A stretch of 64,000 bases of DNA from Pocillopora verrucosa (GCF_036669915.1 NC_089322.1:1684501-1748500); one strand, 5' to 3'. Numbered from the stretch's first letter, positions 22,825 through 34,190 are shown. Made by a program: numbers and translations. Notes: a model not told the origin generated them from the letters alone.

Positions 22825-25350
22825 TAATAAACAGTCAACTCCTTAACTCCCTTATTAAAGTGTAATTAAAGAAAGTTTAAAGCAAGCAGATAATGAGAAT
22901 GACAAAGAGGATCAATTTAGGGACACGGTATTGATAGTAAGAAGCTCAGGAATAAACAGCAAATAAATGTAAGGTATGATCATGAGTGAAGTAAATAAAC
23001 TTCCAGCTTTTTCGTGAGAAGTTTAAATTTTAATGAAATGGTAAAGCGTCACATTTGGAGCGTCGCGTTTTTCCCTCAGGAAGGGAAGAAACCAGGAGCA
23101 CGTATTTAAGAAGGAAAGGGAAATTATTGTTTATCATTGTCTATTGAGTGGATTGAAAACGAAAATGGATTGAGCGATATGCTTCAAAACTAAACAAAGA
23201 GCAAAAGCATTTCGTTTGCCTTTGGTTGCACTTTTGAAGTAAAAACTTAGTTAAAGCAGAACGCTGCATATGAAAACGAAAACAGAGGTGGTTGTAAAAT
23301 TATTAATTAGGCCGCAAATGTTTTCAGGTGATTTTACATAATACAAGCTGACCGGGAATTTTATGAGCTTAAAATCAAACATGTTTTTGCTGCTAATCCC
23401 CTTTCGCTTAGACGCAATAACAGATAGGTTTTTGAATTAGTTTAACAATTCTTTCCAATTTCCAGACAAGTTAATGGATCAGTTGTGTAAAATGTAGTCA
23501 AAAAATTAGTTTCGTATTAAAAGTTCTTAAAATAATTGTTTTGACAGATAATCGACCGCTCAAATTTCGGGCTTATCCATGATGATTATGTAATGATTTG
23601 AAGATGTCTTTAAAAATCTCGGAGATTATTTGTTACAGGGTCGATTTCTCCTGGCTTTAGCCTTTTAACTCCCAGGAATGATTTAAAACTAATTTCTCTC
23701 TAAAATATCCATACATCATCCAGCAAATAGGTCATGAGAATACTTTAACTTATCAGGTAGAAGTTGTTACCTTGATCTAACATCAAATTCTTGTAACTTA
23801 CCTACAAGGAAGTGTGTAGCAGGTAGAGGGGAGAATTAACAATCAGATCTTGGGAGTTAAAAGGTTAAGGAAAAACGGAGGGGGGTTTAGCTGTCGTCAA
23901 TAAAGTGTTGAGAGGGGACTACAGGTAATTGACTGCCAATTACTGTCAATTAGGAAGGGAGGGGCCATAGGAATCTTAGAGAACCTTCAGTATATGGGGG
24001 GCTGTGTAAACATTCTCATGAGTCGACCAAGTTGCTCTAACGCCCCCCCTCCCCCCACAGGAGATAAATAGTGACCAGTCTCTTAGAAGGATAAATGACA
24101 GATGACCTATTTTCAATGGCTTTCTCCTACGGGAACTGAGATTGTACGCATTTACTTCTAAAAGCAACAATTACTGCAAAAACCCATTCAGGAAAAGCGA
24201 GGTCAGTGATACCAAAAGTTCCATAACTTACATAACTTATTATCGGTTAAGATAATAAAACCAAACATTGTTTATTGTTCAGAATGTATTGTTGTCATCT
24301 TGAAGGCTTTGTAATGTTTTATTTATTTTCTAAGGAGGATTTTGGTTGTGTCAAGATAAAAGTAACATTATCCCCCATAAGACTGTAACATTCATATTAC
24401 CCCCTCCACCCTTGTTGCCTTGTCAGCTTTCAAGCAAGTTTCTTTAGCCCCCCCCCCCCCCCCTCGAAACTCGAAACTCTCTTGGCGACAACTGATCCCC
24501 ACTCTGTTGCCCCTGAAAACCAGGAGAAATCGAGGCTTTAGAAATATTCTCCGAAATTTTGAAAGGCATTTTCGAATTGCCTTGTAATCATCATAGATAT
24601 GCCCAAAATTTAGGCCGTCGATTATCTGTATAAACAAACTTTTGAACACTTTTATTTCGAGACTAATGTTTTCAATACATTTCATTTTATTAACCCATCA
24701 ACTTGTCTAGAAATTGCAAAGAATTGTCATAATGATTCCAAAACCTATCTGTTATTTGCATATAAACAAAGGAAATAACAAGGAAAAACATACTGAATTT
24801 TAAGTTCTCAAAACTCCCTGTGTTATAAAGAACCACCTGCAAACATCTGCGGGGTAATCAATAACTCTAAAGCCACCTCTGCTTTCGTTTTCATATGCAG
24901 CATTCTCCTTCGACTAAGTTTTTTCCTCAAAATTGTTAAGGCAAAACTCATGCTCTTTGTAGCTTGTTTAATTTTCAAGGATATCGATCAATCCATTTTC
25001 GTTTTGAATCCACTCATTTGCCAATGATTAACATCGATTATTCTTCCCTCGTAAATACTAGCTCCTGTTTGTTTCTCTTCCTGAGGGCATTACGAGACGC
25101 CTTAAATGTGACGCTATATCGCTTTATCGTATGATCAATTAAAGTTTTTAACTTCTAATGAAAGAGCTGGAAGTTTATTCCCTTCGCTCCTGATCATAAC
25201 TTATATTTATTTGTTGTCTAGCTCTGAGAATCTTACCATCAATACCATGTCTCCGAATTGATCATCTCTGTCATTCTTATTACCTAGCTGTTTGCTCGAG
25301 AATTTCTTCAAATTACACGTTAAGGATGGCCAAAGCGTTGACTGTTTATT
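22825..25350. repeat. Long inverted repeat, unit 3
   Basis: Left arm about 22825-23656, right arm about 24525-25350, in reverse-complement relation. The MITE at 23661-23864 lies at the inner end of the left arm. The spacer contains a C run at 24447-24463. Confidence 0.65.
23661..23864. mobile_element. TTAA-type MITE, 204 bp
   Basis: Inserted in the CTTTAAGGAAAAAC site that is empty at 6966-6977. It is flanked by TTAG (23657-23660, one base from TTAA) and TTAA (23865-23868). The ends are inverted repeats: CCTTTTAACTCCCAGGA against TCTTGGGAGTTAAAAGG. TTAA duplication and CC(C/T)-starting ends fit non-autonomous piggyBac-type elements. An orthologous copy is at 41447-41650. Confidence 0.8.
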
Positions 25351-25841
25351 AAAAGGAAGAGGTTCGTTTCCACTATTACAAAGTAATTTGGGAATTCTGC
25401 TTTTGAGGCAGAAGGATGGATGGCAAAACATTTCCTTCTGTTTTATTTGAAACTGGCATGTCACTTAGTTGTCAGTGCTAGTTTTAAGAAATTCGGCGAA
25501 ACAGTTGGCAGTTATGGGCAAAATTTACAAGGGAAAAAGGAAACCTTTTCCGAGGCTTAAGTCTGCAACCACCGTTATTGGTTTTAAATTCTGATTTGAA
25601 ACTAAGAACGACGGAAACCTTGATGTGAATAAAATCTTGTGTCGTATCCTACTTTTATTTACATCCATAATTACAATTTCTCTATCCATCGATGACAAAA
25701 CCAGCTTTCTTGCTCAAATTAGCCTTTCCCTGTCACACTAAAGATTATTCGATTTATTGTGTACTTAAAATGGGAACTACGCGATTATTTGGCTGCCGGG
25801 TCATATCAATAAGTTTATGTATACTATAATATTGTTTCTCC
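25351..25841. other. 3' flank of the 25842 receptor (minus strand)
   Basis: Non-coding GGCAGAAGGATGGATGG module and receptor 3' flank. About 110-120 bp next to the receptor, including its last codons, are deleted compared with 13810-13970. Confidence 0.6.
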
Positions 25842-26780
25842 CTATTTGATCCGAAATGGCTGATTGCTGTTCCAAGACATCCTCCGCAGTATGTCTATGA
25901 TAGCGTGTCGAATGTGTTTCATCTTCCAGCAGTAAATGACAGGGTTCAAAGATGAATTCAGGTACACGAAGGTCAGTGAGTAAAGATAAAGTTTCTTTAA
26001 TACGATACTCGGGCCGTAGATTTGAAGAACAGCCTTGCAAATTAGGTAGGGCAAATAACAAATTAAAAACACGAGATATACGTAGAATATGCCAACTGTG
26101 GATTTAATTAGGACAGTAAAGTTTTTTATCTCCTCAGACTGAGCTTCGTTTCGTATTTGCATGGACTGAATATGATTTTTGTGCCGTCGCATAGTTAGAT
26201 ATATCCTGATGTACACCACGAGTGTGATAATAAAACTGAAAGCAAAATTAATCATACCTACAACATCCAGAGTACCAAGAGGCTCCCACAATATCATCAA
26301 AGAAAGAAATGCATTATATACCCATATGACAATCACAACAATAACAACACGCCTGTGAGTCACAAGCTCTTGGTATCTGAGATGAAGATGAACAGCTAAG
26401 AACCTGTCTACACTTACAGCCACAACACCAAGGAACGAAGCACCTGAAAATAAAATAGTTGAAATCGTCCGCACTTGTTGAGTGTTACAGCCAGGATTGT
26501 CTAGTCGAAGCCAGTTGATCAAAAAGAAAGTGTATAATGGTTGACTAAACAAACCAACGGCAACATCCGAGCAGGCAAGACTTAGCAGCAGAGTTTTCAA
26601 ATTGTTTGGCATTGTCGAAGTTTTGTGTAAGGCGTAGATTGTCACAATATTCAACATGAAGGCGGTGTAAGCAAGGAAAATGTTAAAGACGCAGTTGGTG
26701 ATACAAGTCGAACGAAGATCTTCAAGTTCGGTGAATGTGGGCATAAATTGCGAAGACTGGTTACAATACAATTTGTTCAT
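25842..26780 (-). CDS. Class A GPCR, minus subfamily, short tail
   Basis: ATG-initiated, 312-residue intronless receptor beginning MNKLYCNQ. Seven helices are complete: TM2 LSLACSDVAVGLFSQPLYT, DRF after TM3, LICYLP in TM6, NPVIYCW in TM7. Cys6 and the TM3-top cysteine (DNPGC) are present, and loop 2 has none. The protein ends FRIK because a deletion joins the codon after FRI to downstream flank, creating a new TAG and removing the conserved NYNRSSSVVHIDN tail with its serine cluster. The membrane core is intact, so it may still be made, but regulation through the tail would be lost. Family assignment is firm; function unknown. Confidence 0.85.
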   Translation of the reverse strand: MNKLYCNQSSQFMPTFTELEDLRSTCITNCVFNIFLAYTAFMLNIVTIYALHKTSTMPNNLKTLLLSLACSDVAVGLFSQPLYTFFLINWLRLDNPGCNTQQVRTISTILFSGASFLGVVAVSVDRFLAVHLHLRYQELVTHRRVVIVVIVIWVYNAFLSLMILWEPLGTLDVVGMINFAFSFIITLVVYIRIYLTMRRHKNHIQSMQIRNEAQSEEIKNFTVLIKSTVGIFYVYLVFLICYLPYLICKAVLQIYGPSIVLKKLYLYSLTFVYLNSSLNPVIYCWKMKHIRHAIIDILRRMSWNSNQPFRIK

Positions 26781-27822
26781 GATTTTCGCTAGGAGCCACT
26801 ATTTCAGAGAAATATTTAAGCAGGCCAACTTCTTACAAGCCTTACTGAAGATAACAACGATAGTACCCTCCGTCATTCAACGTTGAAGTAAACAGTCCTT
26901 GGATCTCGGCAGATGGTTGCGGCCGGTTCTGAGATAGGAAGTTAAAAGAAAATAAATTAATTATCAGTTTTCCTTGATTACCAACATTCGCTTAACACGT
27001 GTAACAGTACGTTTGTACAGCTCGTTGGATTTCTTGTTCATGTTCTATAACTGTAAAACAAACGCTGAAAAAATTAGTGGCTTAATGATGGACTGATCAT
27101 TGTTTATCGCAGGACGGGAGTTGAGGGTCGGAGGATTTTGGTTGTCAAGATAAAATTTTCCTGACTCCCCCATAAGCCTCTGTAATATTCTTATAATCCT
27201 TAGCTACTTTATTGGCAGTTCAATGGCAGCCAATTCTCTATTGTCCTTTGTAGAGTAGTCAGCTAGAGGTCTGCAGGTAGTGCCAGACCCCCGGCAGACC
27301 TCTCCCCGATTCGTCTCAAGCCTTCTCACGGGCAGAGATGGTATGCTCGTAGATAGTCTCGTACCCACCCCTTTCACGGTCGAACGGTTTGAACCTACAT
27401 TTCCCTTACAGATAAACGGTAAGATCTGAATACGAAATTATAGTAGTCCACAGGCTACTGAATTTGAGCGAAACCGTTAAGTTTTTGGCAGAAATTAAAA
27501 CTGCAAATGAACGAAGGGGGCGCGTTTTGAAGGAAACTGTAGTACTTCGGTGGGGGTATTACGAGACAATTTGATTTTATCTGAGTGGATAATGTAAATT
27601 AAACACTGAGGAAAGTTTCTAAAACTGAAGTTTCGACCGTTTGCATTTCGTCGGAGTAAATGTCTCAAAAAGCATCACTTGGGCTATTCCGTGCTTTTGA
27701 CGGTCCGCCTGCTCTTGTTTCGCGTTCTCATTCGCTAACTATGGTGTTACCCACTGTTCCGATGCCCGTGTGGATAAGACTGGTTTTGTTATTTCGACAC
27801 GCATGTGGAGCCTGCTTTATTC
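26781..27822. other. Upstream flank of the 25842 receptor
   Basis: Diverged relative of 14896-15800 and 50182-51160, with the same order of blocks. It ends abruptly at the palindrome at 27823. Confidence 0.55.
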
Positions 27823-27877
27823 AAGGTTTCCTCGAAAACATGATGCGCGTCGCGCATCATGTTTTCGAGGAAACCTT
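27823..27877. repeat. Perfect 55-bp palindrome
   Basis: Arms 27823-27849 and 27851-27877 are exact reverse complements (27 bp, AAGGTTTCCTCGAAAACATG...) around a single T. The arms are histone H4 sequence. The palindrome lies exactly where duplication A begins. Confidence 0.95.
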
Positions 27878-27925
27878 GGAGAACTCCGCGATATTCTTCA
27901 TAAATGAGACCTGAAATGCGCTTTT
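27850..27925 (-). pseudogene. Histone H4 fragment (fold-back copy)
   Basis: The minus strand reads [20 protein letters not shown] then MMRDA, matching H4 about residues 45-68. It keeps more H4 residues than the copy at 1-233. At 27850 the H4 sequence turns back on itself, so the reading continues into the reverse complement of its own last nine codons. The C-terminal third of H4 is missing. Confidence 0.8.
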
Positions 27926-28004
27926 TTATGTTTTATTAATATCCTAATAAACATAGCTGTCACTCTGGAAAAAATGAAAGCAATGAAAATGAGCTTAGTA
28001 TTTT

Positions 28005-28190
28005 GGTTTTACTCATTGACTCTCACATTTCTTAATTCGTCTTTGAAACCTGCCATTTACTTCTGAAAGATGAGACACATTCGACACGCTATCATGGACA
28101 TGCTGTGGAACATGTCTTGGGAAGAAGGCAGCCATCTTTCGTAACTTGCAAACCGTCTTCAAGTGTCGTTCCACGGGTGGACCACGCAAT
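28005..28190 (+). pseudogene. GPCR 3' relic (copy of 315-500)
   Basis: Near-identical to 315-500: TM7 remnant, MRHIRHAIMDM and decayed tail with stops. Confidence 0.8.
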
Positions 28191-28309
28191 GCGTTCATGG
28201 TTAATTATTGTTGACATGAGACAAACAGAATATGTGAGGGTTAGGAATAAGACTCTGAAAATTGCCGGCATATCTAAGTCACATCTCGGTCTGAATATCT
28301 CAATAAAGT

Positions 28310-28462
28310 TCAATGAAATGTTAATCGACGCACTTGTGATATTTTTAGCCTTCATGGGCCGTTTGAGGCGTCTGCGTCCAGAAGTAATTTAGTAAAAAGA
28401 CGCTTCAAACGGCCCATGAAGGCGAAAAAAAAATACTGCAAATGAGTTGATTAACATTTCAT
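28310..28462. repeat. Imperfect inverted repeat, arms about 65 bp
   Basis: GCCTTCATGGGCCGTTTGA (about 28350-28368) is the reverse complement of TCAAACGGCCCATGAAGGC (about 28406-28424). Pairing extends outwards to ATGAAATGTTAATC against GATTAACATTTCAT. The matching position in copy 1 (about 588) lacks the left arm and loop. Confidence 0.8.
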
Positions 28463-29202
28463 ACTTCACATTTTATTTTGCATGTCACTAACAAGGACCT
28501 GTGCAATGACTGTATACTGAGATGCAATCCGAACCCAAAAAGTATTCTATTTATAACAGCGACAACACCTGTGGCTTAAATTCGACGTTTTAGCAATTAG
28601 GCCAAATATTGCTGCAGATGGTTCAGGTCTGTGCTAAGACGCGGAAATTTCAGATCTTTGTTAAAGGATGAGTTTTTCTTGATTAGCCATGTCGGCGTAG
28701 CTTAGACACGGGTTACTCTCGGGTTTTTGTGTTGTAAAAGTATGAAAATAGTATTAACATGTTTAACGAGTCTATTTAGAAAACAAACCTTGTTAAAAAA
28801 TTGTTAAAAGTTTCTTTTGAGAGATACTTTTCGACTATAATAAATCATTCAGTACTTGTTTTAGCGGTGACTTAATTTCGCAGGACTTTAATTTCTCGAT
28901 TCCGTCAAAACAAGAGGTTATAAATCGTCTACAATCTCTTGGCCAAAAGTATATATTAGAAGGAACTGAGTAAAGCGAAAATTGTCAAAATACTGATCAG
29001 CAGGAACAAAGAATTAATTAACAAGTATAAATAACTTGTCATGACGTTTTACAAGGAGTCAGATAGGAATATAATGGCACCTGCATGAAGCAGCACCGTA
29101 TTAGCGGTCACCCTGTATTAGGAGGTCAGTTGTTAAAGTGCTGAAAATGGTACCACTTAGTTTGTGCAATTTTCACCTCTATCAAGCGGTCACCTATATC
29201 AA
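28463..29202. other. Non-coding part of duplication A, copy 2
   Basis: Near-identical to 590-1327. No gene. Ends in GCGGTCACC-type repeats (29098-29200). Confidence 0.6.
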
Positions 29203-29374
29203 CCCTTTGACCCCTAGGAGTGACTAGCTTCTAATTTCTCTTTACAACATCAACCCTGCATCCCACATTAAGGTGATGAGAAAAATAGAAAGCAAATTCT
29301 CCTTATCAGTGTCATTGGAAATGTATAGAGACCAGTGTGGAGAATATGCATACTGATGTTAGGGGTGTCAAGGG
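29203..29374. mobile_element. TTAA-type MITE, 172 bp, complete
   Basis: The ends CCCTTTGACCCCTA and TAGGGGTGTCAAGGG are inverted. Flanks are TCAA and TTAG, each one base from TTAA. The related copies at 16.2 and 51.5 kb, which lack the element, have TTAA at the corresponding position (TATTAAGCAG). Non-coding. Confidence 0.75.
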
Positions 29375-31094
29375 TTAGGCAGTAGCGGTCACCTTTTCCT
29401 GAGTCCCAACGGCTTGTTGTTACTTTTACATGTCTATCTTGAGATCCATGTTGATTCTGTTCTTTTATTTTTTTGTTGTTTTTTTCTCATCGAGATTCTA
29501 TTTTGATTTTAAAGAGACGACGAAAACCTTGATGCACATAATATCATGTCTCCCAATTCCTTCTTCTTCGAGAACCTTCATAATAACAACATCTCACTAA
29601 AGTAAAACCGGCTTTACTATTCAATTTAATCTGTCCGTCTTTCCGACTGCAATTCCTTCATAGATTATTTCATTAAAATATTGAAGTGACCAATAATTTT
29701 GGCCATTGGGATATCATTGAGTCTAAATACAATTTCGTATCTCCCATCCCTGTTTACTCTAACGACAGCAAACGTCCAAACAAAGCGCTTGTTAGCCACA
29801 CAGAAGATTTCAGCTATTGTTGTGGAAGACACTCGATCATAGATATGCCCGAAATTTAAGCCGTCGATTATCTGTACAAATAAACTTTTCAACACTTTTA
29901 TTATGAGACTAATGCTTTCACTACATTTCACTTAATTGATCCATTAACTTGTCTAGAAATTAAAAATGACTGTCAAATTGATGTCAAAACTTATCTGTTA
30001 TTTGCATCTAAGCGGAAAGAGATAACAAGGAAGAACATACTTAATTTCAAAACTCACGGTATTATCACGAACCACCTGCAAACATGCGCGGGCTAATCAA
30101 TAACTCTATAGCCACCTCTGTTATCGTTTTCATAGGCAGTTTCTGCTTCGACTAAGTTTTTACCACAAAAGTGTTGAGGCAAACTAGATGCTTTTCGTTG
30201 TTTGTGTAATTTTCAAGTATGTCGCTTAATCCATCTTCGTTATGAAGCCACTCATTAGGGAATGATTAACATCGATTCTTCTTCCCTCGTAAATACTAGC
30301 TCCTGTTTGTTTTTCTTCCTGACGGTATTACCAGACGCTCGCAATGCGACGCTATACCGTTTTATCGTAGGATCATTTAAATTTTTTAACTTCTAATGAA
30401 AGAGCTGGAAGTTTATTCCCTTCATTTATGATTATACCTTAGATTCATTTGTTGTTTAGTTCTGAGAATCTTACTATCAATACCATGTCCCCAAATTGCT
30501 CGAGAATTTCTTTAAATAACACATTCAAAGGAGTCAAGGCGTTGACTGTATATAATAGGAAGAAGTTCGTTTTCCATTACTAAGGAGTAATTTAGGAATT
30601 TTGCTTTTGAGGCAGAAGGATGGATGGCACGGGTTTCCTTCTATTTTATTTGAAGCTGGCATCTCATCTAGTTGTCAGTGCTAGTTTTAAGGGATTCGGC
30701 GAAACAGTTGGCAGTCATGGGCAAAATTTACAAGCGAAAGAAGAGACTTTTCCGAAGCTCAAGAGCGCAACCACCGTTACTGGTTTTTAATTCTGATCTG
30801 AAATTAAGAGCGACGGAAACCTTAATATGAATAAAAGCATGTGTCATATTCTACTTTTATTTGCATCCATAATTACAATTTCATGATCGATCGATGACAA
30901 AGCCAGCTTTCTAGCTCAAAGTAGCCTCTGCCCTTCCAGTTGTGATTATTCGATATATTGTGTACTTAAAATTGGAACTATTAAAATTGGCTGCCGGGCC
31001 ATATCACTAAGTTTATGTACAATCTTGTTTGTTCCTATTTCACTTTGTCCTAAAGAATTACTGTGTATAGTCTTTGTAAGCCACACAGAGGAGA
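29375..31094. other. 3' flank of a minus-strand GPCR unit, copy 2
   Basis: Near-identical to 1485-3184, with a lone inverted-type arm at about 29830-30580. The 29665-29931 ORF (minus) matches that at 1736-2041 but is shortened. No gene called. Confidence 0.6.
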
Positions 31095-31556
31095 TCAGTT
31101 ATCAATATGGACGACACTCGATGACCGATTGTAGTTTACCCGAAATGGCCGATTGCTGTTCCAAGACATCTTTCGAAGTATGTCCATGATAGCGTGTCGA
31201 ACGTGTCTAATCTTCCAGCAGTAAATGACAGGGTTCCAAGATAAATTTAGATACATGAGGGTCAATGGAATAACAGCCATGCAAATGAGATAGGGCAAAT
31301 AGCAAATCAAAAACACGAGATATACGTAGAATATGCCAACTGTGGATTTAATGAGAACAGTTAAGTTTTTTATCTCCTCAGACTGAGCTTCGTCTCGCAT
31401 TTGCATGGACTGAATGTGATTCTTGTGCTTTCGTACAGTTTGATATGTCCTGATGTACACCACAAATGTGATAAGAAAACCGAAAGCAGCAATGATTGTA
31501 CTTATAAGTTCCCGAGTACTAAGAAGCCCCCAAAATATCATCAAAGAAATGAACAT
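31095..31556 (-). pseudogene. Minus-type GPCR, 3' half only (copy 2)
   Basis: Copy of 3185-3646 with the same missing 5' half and the same deletion between TM6 and TM7. It differs by a handful of residues (for example NLSWNPVIYCW in place of NSSLNPVIYCW). The frame has stayed open in both copies for 153 codons since duplication, but most of the receptor is absent, so I call it a pseudogene. Confidence 0.87.
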
Positions 31557-31781
31557 GGACTACAAACAAAAGCAGAAACGAAAGAAGCAATTTAATTCTC
31601 TTTACACTCTTTGTATAATATTAAGCCTTGCTACAGCTACAAAAAATAGGCATCATCAACTACACAGGTACACGAAATTACGACGGCGGTAATGTTTCCG
31701 CGCGGGGTTCTGGTGGCGGTTCTGCTTTAGTATTCGCGACTTCCTTGGCGCGTTTCCCTGTTTGAATGGGAAAATTGACGC

Positions 31782-31786
31782 CACTT
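31782..31786. repeat. Target-site duplication, CACTT
   Basis: CACTT precedes the LTR here and follows the other LTR at 36341-36345. The paralogous site 3872-3876 has it once. Confidence 0.93.
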
Positions 31787-31930
31787 TGTCACGATTCTGT
31801 GAACTCAAAAGGGTTGTTTATTGTGCGAACTCGACTGCCGCCACGTGTGTGTTCGTTGTCTCCCTAGTCTTCTAAATATAAAGATGTTCATCGGCCCAGT
31901 GGCGTGACCGTGTAACGCAATATCACGACA
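31787..31930 (-). repeat. 3' LTR, 144 bp
   Basis: Begins and ends TGTCGTGAT...ATCGTGACA on the coding strand, so the termini are themselves inverted repeats. It contains a TATATTTA box and an AATAAA signal. It differs from the 5' LTR by one base, at 31871. Confidence 0.95.
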
Positions 31931-31943
31931 TCTTCCCCTTTTT
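31931..31943 (-). promoter_or_regulatory. Polypurine tract
   Basis: AAAAAGGGGAAGA on the coding strand, immediately before the 3' LTR. This is the expected plus-strand DNA priming site. Confidence 0.85.
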
Positions 31944-32096
31944 ACAATGTTTATCTTCAAAAGTTAATTAATACTTAATGTTCGGTTTCGATCACTGTTC
32001 AAATCACATAAAATCGATAAAACATTGTTCTTCATTGAAATCATAAAAAGATAGAAACAGACTCAACAACTATTTAGCGGCTCAATCATTCAATGT

Positions 32097-34190
32097 TCAG
32101 TTCATATGGTAATCCTGATGCCACAAAGGCGGTCGACGTCTGCGTTCTGATCGACGAGTTTCAATCCTTTGTGGCTCAAGCTCAGTTCCCATCTCATTTT
32201 CAGGTGGCATTCTCTCTGTTTTGGTCTCGCCATGGAACTCCGGTGGAGGAGGTCCTGGCTCTGTCAGATTTGGCGCCGGTTTGAGGGTAGACTCGGGCGG
32301 AGTTAGTTCTACCAGACTCATAGGTGGTGCTGTTTCCGGGGTCAGGCGCAGTTGCCGACGGTTGCGTCGGTATCGCTTGCCGCAAACTTCAACTTCATAA
32401 GACCTGTTCCCCAAGGCTTTCATGCAGGTCCCCAGACTCCATTCCTCCCTTCCGGGAAGCCGCATCCTGATGGCCTGTCCACACTTTAGTGCCTCTAAAG
32501 GGAGAAACTTTTTGTTGTATTGTTGAGCTTGTCTTTTCTTGCGCTCAGCTAATTTGGTGGCTGTTTCCTGGTGTGATGGCTGCCGCAGGAGCGTTTCATG
32601 GGTTGGTAAGAAAGTGCGTGTGCGGCGTCCCATCAGTCTCTGTACGGGTGATGTTCCTAGACCCTCTGTTGGGGTGTTGCGCCAATCAAGAAGGGCTAAC
32701 AGCGGGTCTTGCCCATCCGCTTTCGCTTTCGTCATCAAGTTCTTGCAGGTCTTCACGGCATTCTCGGCGCGGCCATTTGACTGGGGGTAACGGGGGCTCG
32801 AAGTTCTATGTTCAAACTGCCATTCTCTCACGAATGCACTGAACACCGATGACGTAAACTGAGGTCCGTTGTCGGTAATAAGCACGTCTGGTATCCCATG
32901 GCGGGCGAATTGTACTTTACACGCAGCTATCACGCTAGCAGATGTGGCCACCTTAATCTCCTGGACTTCAAAGAACCCACTCCAGTAGTCGACTAGGACA
33001 AAGAAATGTTGTTGCCCAAGGTCAAAAAAATCGGCACCTAGCATCGACCAGGGACGCGACGGGATCGGATACGGTTGCAATTCCTCGCGGCACTGATCTG
33101 GCTGGTACGACTGGCAGATTGAGCATTTGGAAACAAAGTCCTTTACTTCCGAATTCATGAGGGGCCAATAGAGGACCTCCCTAGCGCGACGTAAACACCC
33201 TTCGATTCCAATATGTGATCGGTGAATTTGCTTCAACATTTCTTTTCTCAGGGAAGGGGGTACCAGCAATCGCTCCCCCAGGAATACTAGTCCCTTGTCT
33301 TCTATAAGCTCACTTCGTTTGTCATAGTAAGGCGTCAGCTCAGGGGTACAGGACTTCCTTGACACTGGCCATTCACCCTTGATTGCTCCGATTAGCTTTT
33401 GCATCACTGGGTCCCTGGCAATCTTGTTTCTGAATTCAGCGAGCCTGTATGGTGCAATCGAGAGGTTTTCTGAATGATCTATCTCGGCAAGTGTACAGAT
33501 CAGACTTGTATCGTGCTTGGAGGCTTCGGTGGTGTTGCGGTATGCTCGACTCAGTGCATCTGATACCCACATAAGTTCCCCTTTTTTATACTGCACATCC
33601 AGGGAGTAATTCTGAAGGGCCATCAGCATTCTCTGGAGTCTCTTTGGTGAGTTGTGTATTGGCTTGGTAAAAACTGCCCTTAGTGGTTCGTGGTCAGACT
33701 CGATGTGTACAACTTCGCGTCCCAGTATGTATTGATTGAACTTGTCGGTTGACCACACTATGGCGAGGAGCTCTTTCTCGATTTGAGCGTAACGCGTTTC
33801 GGTGTCGGTCAGAGCTCGCGAGGCAAAGGCAACGGGCTGACCCTTTTGCATCAGTACTGCACCTAGACCCGTTATGCTGGCATCGCATTGGATTGTCACT
33901 TCTTCAGTAACATCATAGTATTTCAGTACCGGGGCCTTGGCCAAGTATTCTTTGACTGTGGTAAATGCTTTCTCATGCTGTGCAAGCCAACACCACTCGA
34001 CGTCCTTGTCCTCAAGCCTTCGCAAAGGTTCTGTCATGTCGGACAGGAGTGGCAAGAATTTGGCCAGATAATTGACCATCCCCAAAAACCTCTTCAGGCC
34101 TTTCACATCAGTCGGCGGTGGCATATCCAAAATAGCTTCAACTTTGGCTGGGTCTGCCTTTAGACTATCAGGAGTCAAGAGGTGGCCCAT
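32097..34190 (-). CDS. Retrotransposon pol, C-terminal part: RNase H and integrase
   Basis: Open frame of 697 codons in the LTR element. It opens with the end of the RT thumb/connection (residues 1-90), followed by RNase H with acidic residues at about 103 (QCDAS), 138-140 (EKE), 166 (SDHEPL) and 211 (VSDALSR). An HHCC zinc-binding domain follows (His 323/326, Cys 356/359). The integrase core has Asp387, Asp440 (ITDNGPQF) and Glu476 (GRAENAVK), a DD35E spacing. A C-terminal basic region ends at 697. All catalytic residues are present. The start shown is only the first ATG in the frame; this part is normally made as a continuation of the upstream ORF, which overlaps it by 23 bp in another frame. 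Confidence 0.92.
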   Translation of the reverse strand: MGHLLTPDSLKADPAKVEAILDMPPPTDVKGLKRFLGMVNYLAKFLPLLSDMTEPLRRLEDKDVEWCWLAQHEKAFTTVKEYLAKAPVLKYYDVTEEVTIQCDASITGLGAVLMQKGQPVAFASRALTDTETRYAQIEKELLAIVWSTDKFNQYILGREVVHIESDHEPLRAVFTKPIHNSPKRLQRMLMALQNYSLDVQYKKGELMWVSDALSRAYRNTTEASKHDTSLICTLAEIDHSENLSIAPYRLAEFRNKIARDPVMQKLIGAIKGEWPVSRKSCTPELTPYYDKRSELIEDKGLVFLGERLLVPPSLRKEMLKQIHRSHIGIEGCLRRAREVLYWPLMNSEVKDFVSKCSICQSYQPDQCREELQPYPIPSRPWSMLGADFFDLGQQHFFVLVDYWSGFFEVQEIKVATSASVIAACKVQFARHGIPDVLITDNGPQFTSSVFSAFVREWQFEHRTSSPRYPQSNGRAENAVKTCKNLMTKAKADGQDPLLALLDWRNTPTEGLGTSPVQRLMGRRTRTFLPTHETLLRQPSHQETATKLAERKKRQAQQYNKKFLPLEALKCGQAIRMRLPGREEWSLGTCMKALGNRSYEVEVCGKRYRRNRRQLRLTPETAPPMSLVELTPPESTLKPAPNLTEPGPPPPEFHGETKTERMPPENEMGTELEPQRIETRRSERRRRPPLWHQDYHMN

